A DNA stretch of 10,935 nucleotides from Chloroflexota bacterium. Lineage in GTDB: Bacteria > Chloroflexota > Dehalococcoidia > UBA1151 > UBA1328. A program made the position numbers and the translations under genes. The notes beneath the pieces were generated by a model. The model did not search any database and was not told the DNA's origin. It saw nothing but the letters and a program-made list of their open reading frames with translations. Positions 8,997 to 10,935 of this stretch are shown here, in pieces. Every line of letters starts with the position of its first letter. Position 1 is the stretch's first letter. The stretch spans positions 6,739 through 17,673 of the forward strand of contig NYZY01000017.1 of NCBI GenBank assembly GCA_002687335.1, given 5' to 3'.

Positions 8997-9081
8997 TGCG
9001 AACGTACTCGGGCTAGGGTTGATAAGCGCGTATGGCGGGAGTTATTTAAGTAAATTGCTTGCAAGCTCGTTTTCTCACAAC

Positions 9082-9462
9082 TTAAGCGTTTGAATTTGAA
9101 AGATCGGGACGGAGTTTAGCAGCATCGTGAAGGTACAGGTGCATTATCTCATTCTGTGCTTTATTAGTGTTCCACAGAATAAGTATACGTATGCAACGCG
9201 TCAACGCTCCAGGACGTGCCATTTCATGGTTACACATTAGTGGGACATCGTTCCAGCCTAAACGCTCTCGAGCTGCAACCGCTGGGAATTCGGCGATTAA
9301 ATCAGGGCTGGTGCTGAATTGCACAGACGCGACATCATCTTGCTCGATGCTGTTAACTTGGATGAGCTTGAATAATAACTCCTCAGTCGCATTCAGCACG
9401 TCTCTCGCTGATGTCCCTTCGGCTGTCGTTGCGCCTTTTACACCTCGAACCTTTGTTGCCAA
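9082..9462 (-). CDS. aroH: Chorismate mutase, AroH (Bacillus) type
   Basis: This enzyme rearranges chorismate to prephenate, the branch toward phenylalanine and tyrosine. The product is a small monofunctional AroH-fold enzyme, a trimer in B. subtilis. It shows VRGVKGATT at the N-terminus, TPDL-like SPDLIAEFPA, ARERLGW, MCNHEM, RCIRILI, HLYLHDA and LRPDL. Against B. subtilis, active-site residues Arg65, Cys77, Glu80, Arg92, Tyr110 and Arg118 align with a constant offset of two. The position of Arg7 is Lys9, a conservative change. A longer frame opens at TTG 9474, but the TTG at 9462 is preferred: GAGG (9472-9469) sits 6 nt upstream, and the resulting 126 residues match the family's N-terminus. 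The gene starts 67 bp after trpA ends and is probably in the same transcript. Confidence 0.93.
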   Translation of the reverse strand: MATKVRGVKGATTAEGTSARDVLNATEELLFKLIQVNSIEQDDVASVQFSTSPDLIAEFPAVAARERLGWNDVPLMCNHEMARPGALTRCIRILILWNTNKAQNEIMHLYLHDAAKLRPDLSNSNA

Positions 9463-9529
9463 TCTTTTCCTCAAAACGTGTTCGCATGGCTTGTTGGTAA
9501 CCGCAAGGCAGGCTACCAGTACCGATATC

Positions 9530-10348
9530 TTAGTTTGCCACGACTTTTCTTGTCGTGCCGGGAATTAGTGATCGTATAAATGTTTCAGCACGTTTTGGAG
9601 CATCGGCTACATCTCCGCAAGCGATCCTATTAATTAGTTCACTTCCCACCACAGCCCCGTCAGCATATTCAGCTACATTGGCTACGTGATCCGCAGTTGA
9701 GATACCGAACCCGATACCGATTGGTAAGTCGGTGAAACGACGTACATTGTCAGCGAGTATCTTTACGCGTTCTGACATAGATGCTCTTGCCCCGGTAACT
9801 CCTATAACTGATATGCAGTAGATGAAACCGCGTGCTCTTTTACAAGCATGCTCAATAGCGCGTTCAGTAGATGTTAGCGCTAGCAAAGGAATTAGTGCTA
9901 AGCCTGCCCGATCCACCGCATCTAGCAGTGGATCTGCTTCTGCTGCGGGGAGATCCGCAGCTATGATTCCATCGACACCCGCATCATGTGCATTTGAACA
10001 AAATTCATCAAGACCCATAGACAGAATATTGTTGTAATAGCCCATGATCACGATAGGGGTATCAATCCCAGCTTTTCGAATTTCTTTCACTGTATCCATA
10101 CATGTTGTTGGTGTTACACCGTTTTCAAGTGCCTTGTGACCGGACGCTTGGATAGTGGGTCCGTCTCCTAATGGATCACTGAACGGCATACCCAGCTCAA
10201 TAACGTCAGCTCCCGCTTCTGTAATAGATCGGACAATGTCTTTGGTTATACCTGGTGTAGGAAAATCGATTGTCACGTACGGCACCAATGCAATACGACC
10301 TTCGTTATTAGCTTTATTGATTGCTTGACGGATTCTGTCTGTTGTCAT
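9530..10348 (-). CDS. trpA: Tryptophan synthase alpha chain
   Basis: TrpA cleaves indole-3-glycerol phosphate to indole and glyceraldehyde 3-phosphate, and passes indole to TrpB. The 272-residue TIM barrel has both catalytic acids: Glu51 and Asp62 in IELGMPFSDPLGDGPTIQ, equivalent to E. coli Glu49 and Asp60. It also has DGIIAADLP (126-134), the phosphate-binding YCISVIGVTGAR (177-188), GIGFGIS (211-217) and GAVVGSEL (231-238). A TTG at 10372 would add eight residues, but the ATG at 10348 follows AAGGA at a 9-nt distance and matches the usual TrpA N-terminus. trpB does not adjoin it: the upstream neighbour is a membrane protease and the downstream one is chorismate mutase. The partner subunit must therefore be encoded elsewhere. 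Confidence 0.97.
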   Translation of the reverse strand: MTTDRIRQAINKANNEGRIALVPYVTIDFPTPGITKDIVRSITEAGADVIELGMPFSDPLGDGPTIQASGHKALENGVTPTTCMDTVKEIRKAGIDTPIVIMGYYNNILSMGLDEFCSNAHDAGVDGIIAADLPAAEADPLLDAVDRAGLALIPLLALTSTERAIEHACKRARGFIYCISVIGVTGARASMSERVKILADNVRRFTDLPIGIGFGISTADHVANVAEYADGAVVGSELINRIACGDVADAPKRAETFIRSLIPGTTRKVVAN

Positions 10349-10372
10349 ATTTTTGGTTCCTTTATTCAGCAA

Positions 10373-10935
10373 TCAAATTTCAGTTGCATATTTTGCCAAC
10401 ATAATTGCTAGCGAATTGTGCAAGCCATGGGCAAAAATCGCAGGCCATAATGCGCCAGTCTTAAGGTACACCCACCCAAGCGCCAGTCCTAATATGAAAG
10501 TAGGGACAATTGCGCCTGGGTCAAAGTGGAAAATTCCAAACAACAAGGATGAGAGTAAAAGGGATTGTGTTACACCGAATCTTTTCACCAGTCCTGGAAG
10601 AACAAAGCCCCGAAAAAATATTTCTTCAGCAATTGGGCCCACAATTCCTACCAATATCAGTGTTGCAATAAGGTTGCCACCTGCTTTATCCATCACTTGT
10701 TGTGCTGTGTCTGGAGTTAACAGGAAGTCAAGTTTCAGCCAATTTAATGCAGCTATCCAAAACATTAAAATAATCAGAGCCATTAACCACATACCAACAG
10801 CAAAAGCGTATGGTTTCAATCCGTAGATTTTTACGAAGCCAAGAGTGTTGACAGGTTGCTGGTAGAGAACAGCGGAGAAACTTAGCGCGGTAACGGCGAA
10901 GGTTCCTGACAGGACGGTTGCCGTAATTATTGCCA
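10373..10935 (-). CDS. CPBP family intramembrane metalloprotease, 5' end outside window
   Basis: The frame is open from the window edge to TGA at 10375-10373, giving 186 visible residues; the true start lies beyond base 10935. A TTG at 10819 could serve as a start, but the upstream sequence is also hydrophobic and open, so truncation by the window is more likely. The protein is a multi-pass membrane protein of the CPBP (Abi/CAAX protease and bacteriocin-processing) family. Its three motifs are EEIFFRG (Glu-Glu at visible residues 103-104 and Arg108), FGIFHF (His136) and FAHGLHNSL (His169, Asn173). These form the predicted metal site inside the membrane. Substrates of such bacterial proteins are mostly unknown; prenyl-protein processing should not be assumed. 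It ends 24 bp before the trpA ATG, so the two are probably co-transcribed, with no evident functional link. Confidence 0.92.
   Translation of the reverse strand, partial: AIITATVLSGTFAVTALSFSAVLYQQPVNTLGFVKIYGLKPYAFAVGMWLMALIILMFWIAALNWLKLDFLLTPDTAQQVMDKAGGNLIATLILVGIVGPIAEEIFFRGFVLPGLVKRFGVTQSLLLSSLLFGIFHFDPGAIVPTFILGLALGWVYLKTGALWPAIFAHGLHNSLAIMLAKYATEI

Noticed and set aside
9057..9066. GCTTGCAAGC palindrome just after the chorismate mutase gene
   Set aside because: It is perfect over 10 bp but has no loop and no T-run, so it is not a convincing terminator; it could be a weak protein site.
10348..10375. Another in-frame TGA: the protease gene and trpA are in the same frame, separated by one TGA
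   Set aside because: The protease ends after its last conserved motif as expected, and trpA has its own ATG with an AAGGA ribosome binding site. No Cys-type active site is interrupted, so this is an ordinary stop. It also shows that TGA still serves as a stop in this genome.
10353..10826. 157-codon ORF on the plus strand
   Set aside because: It is antisense to the CPBP protease, whose motifs are clear; the translation resembles no known family.

Overview
The window is a housekeeping stretch of a bacterial genome with moderate GC content. Nine protein genes are read right to left (minus strand) except one, which is on the plus strand. The genes are biosynthetic or informational: ligA, tyrS, ribF, a class I DAHP synthase, an AroH-type chorismate mutase, trpA, a class V aminotransferase, a DUF1015 protein, a CPBP membrane protease and a redoxin lipoprotein. 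No mobile element, CRISPR array, tRNA or rRNA is visible. The gene set would fit a Chloroflexota-type bacterium (Dehalococcoidia/SAR202-like), but that is only an inference from gene content. Start codons are relaxed (GTG and TTG occur), and many genes lack a clear Shine-Dalgarno sequence.

Layout. 1-1916 (-): ligA, with its 3' end beyond the window. 1917-2149: divergent promoter region. 2150-3445 (+): DUF1015 protein. 3463-4131 (-): thioredoxin-fold lipoprotein interrupted by one in-frame TGA, which is best read as selenocysteine. 4150-5253 (-): class V aminotransferase. 5254-5436: spacer with several dyads. 5437-6750 (-): tyrS. 6787-7710 (-): ribF. 7751-8788 (-): DAHP synthase. 8789-9081: spacer that looks like a structured leader containing a small aromatic-rich ORF. 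9082-9462 (-): chorismate mutase. 9530-10348 (-): trpA. 10373-10935 (-): CPBP protease, with its 5' end beyond the window.

How it works together. Reading with transcription, the right half handles aromatic amino acids. It holds the last step of tryptophan synthesis (trpA), the branch from chorismate to prephenate (chorismate mutase), the first step of the shikimate pathway (DAHP synthase), and then tyrosyl-tRNA synthetase beyond ribF. Short spacings suggest co-transcription of protease-trpA-chorismate mutase, of DAHP synthase-ribF-tyrS, and of aminotransferase-redoxin.

Two observations stand out. First, the redoxin gene has TGA exactly where the family has its catalytic cysteine (a U-x-x-C motif), the frame stays open on both sides, and a SECIS-like hairpin begins 15 nt after the TGA. 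Second, the spacer before DAHP synthase contains a 21-codon ORF with 7 Phe/Trp/Tyr codons. It overlaps one arm of an 11-bp inverted repeat that has alternative partners, as expected for an attenuator-like control of aromatic synthesis.
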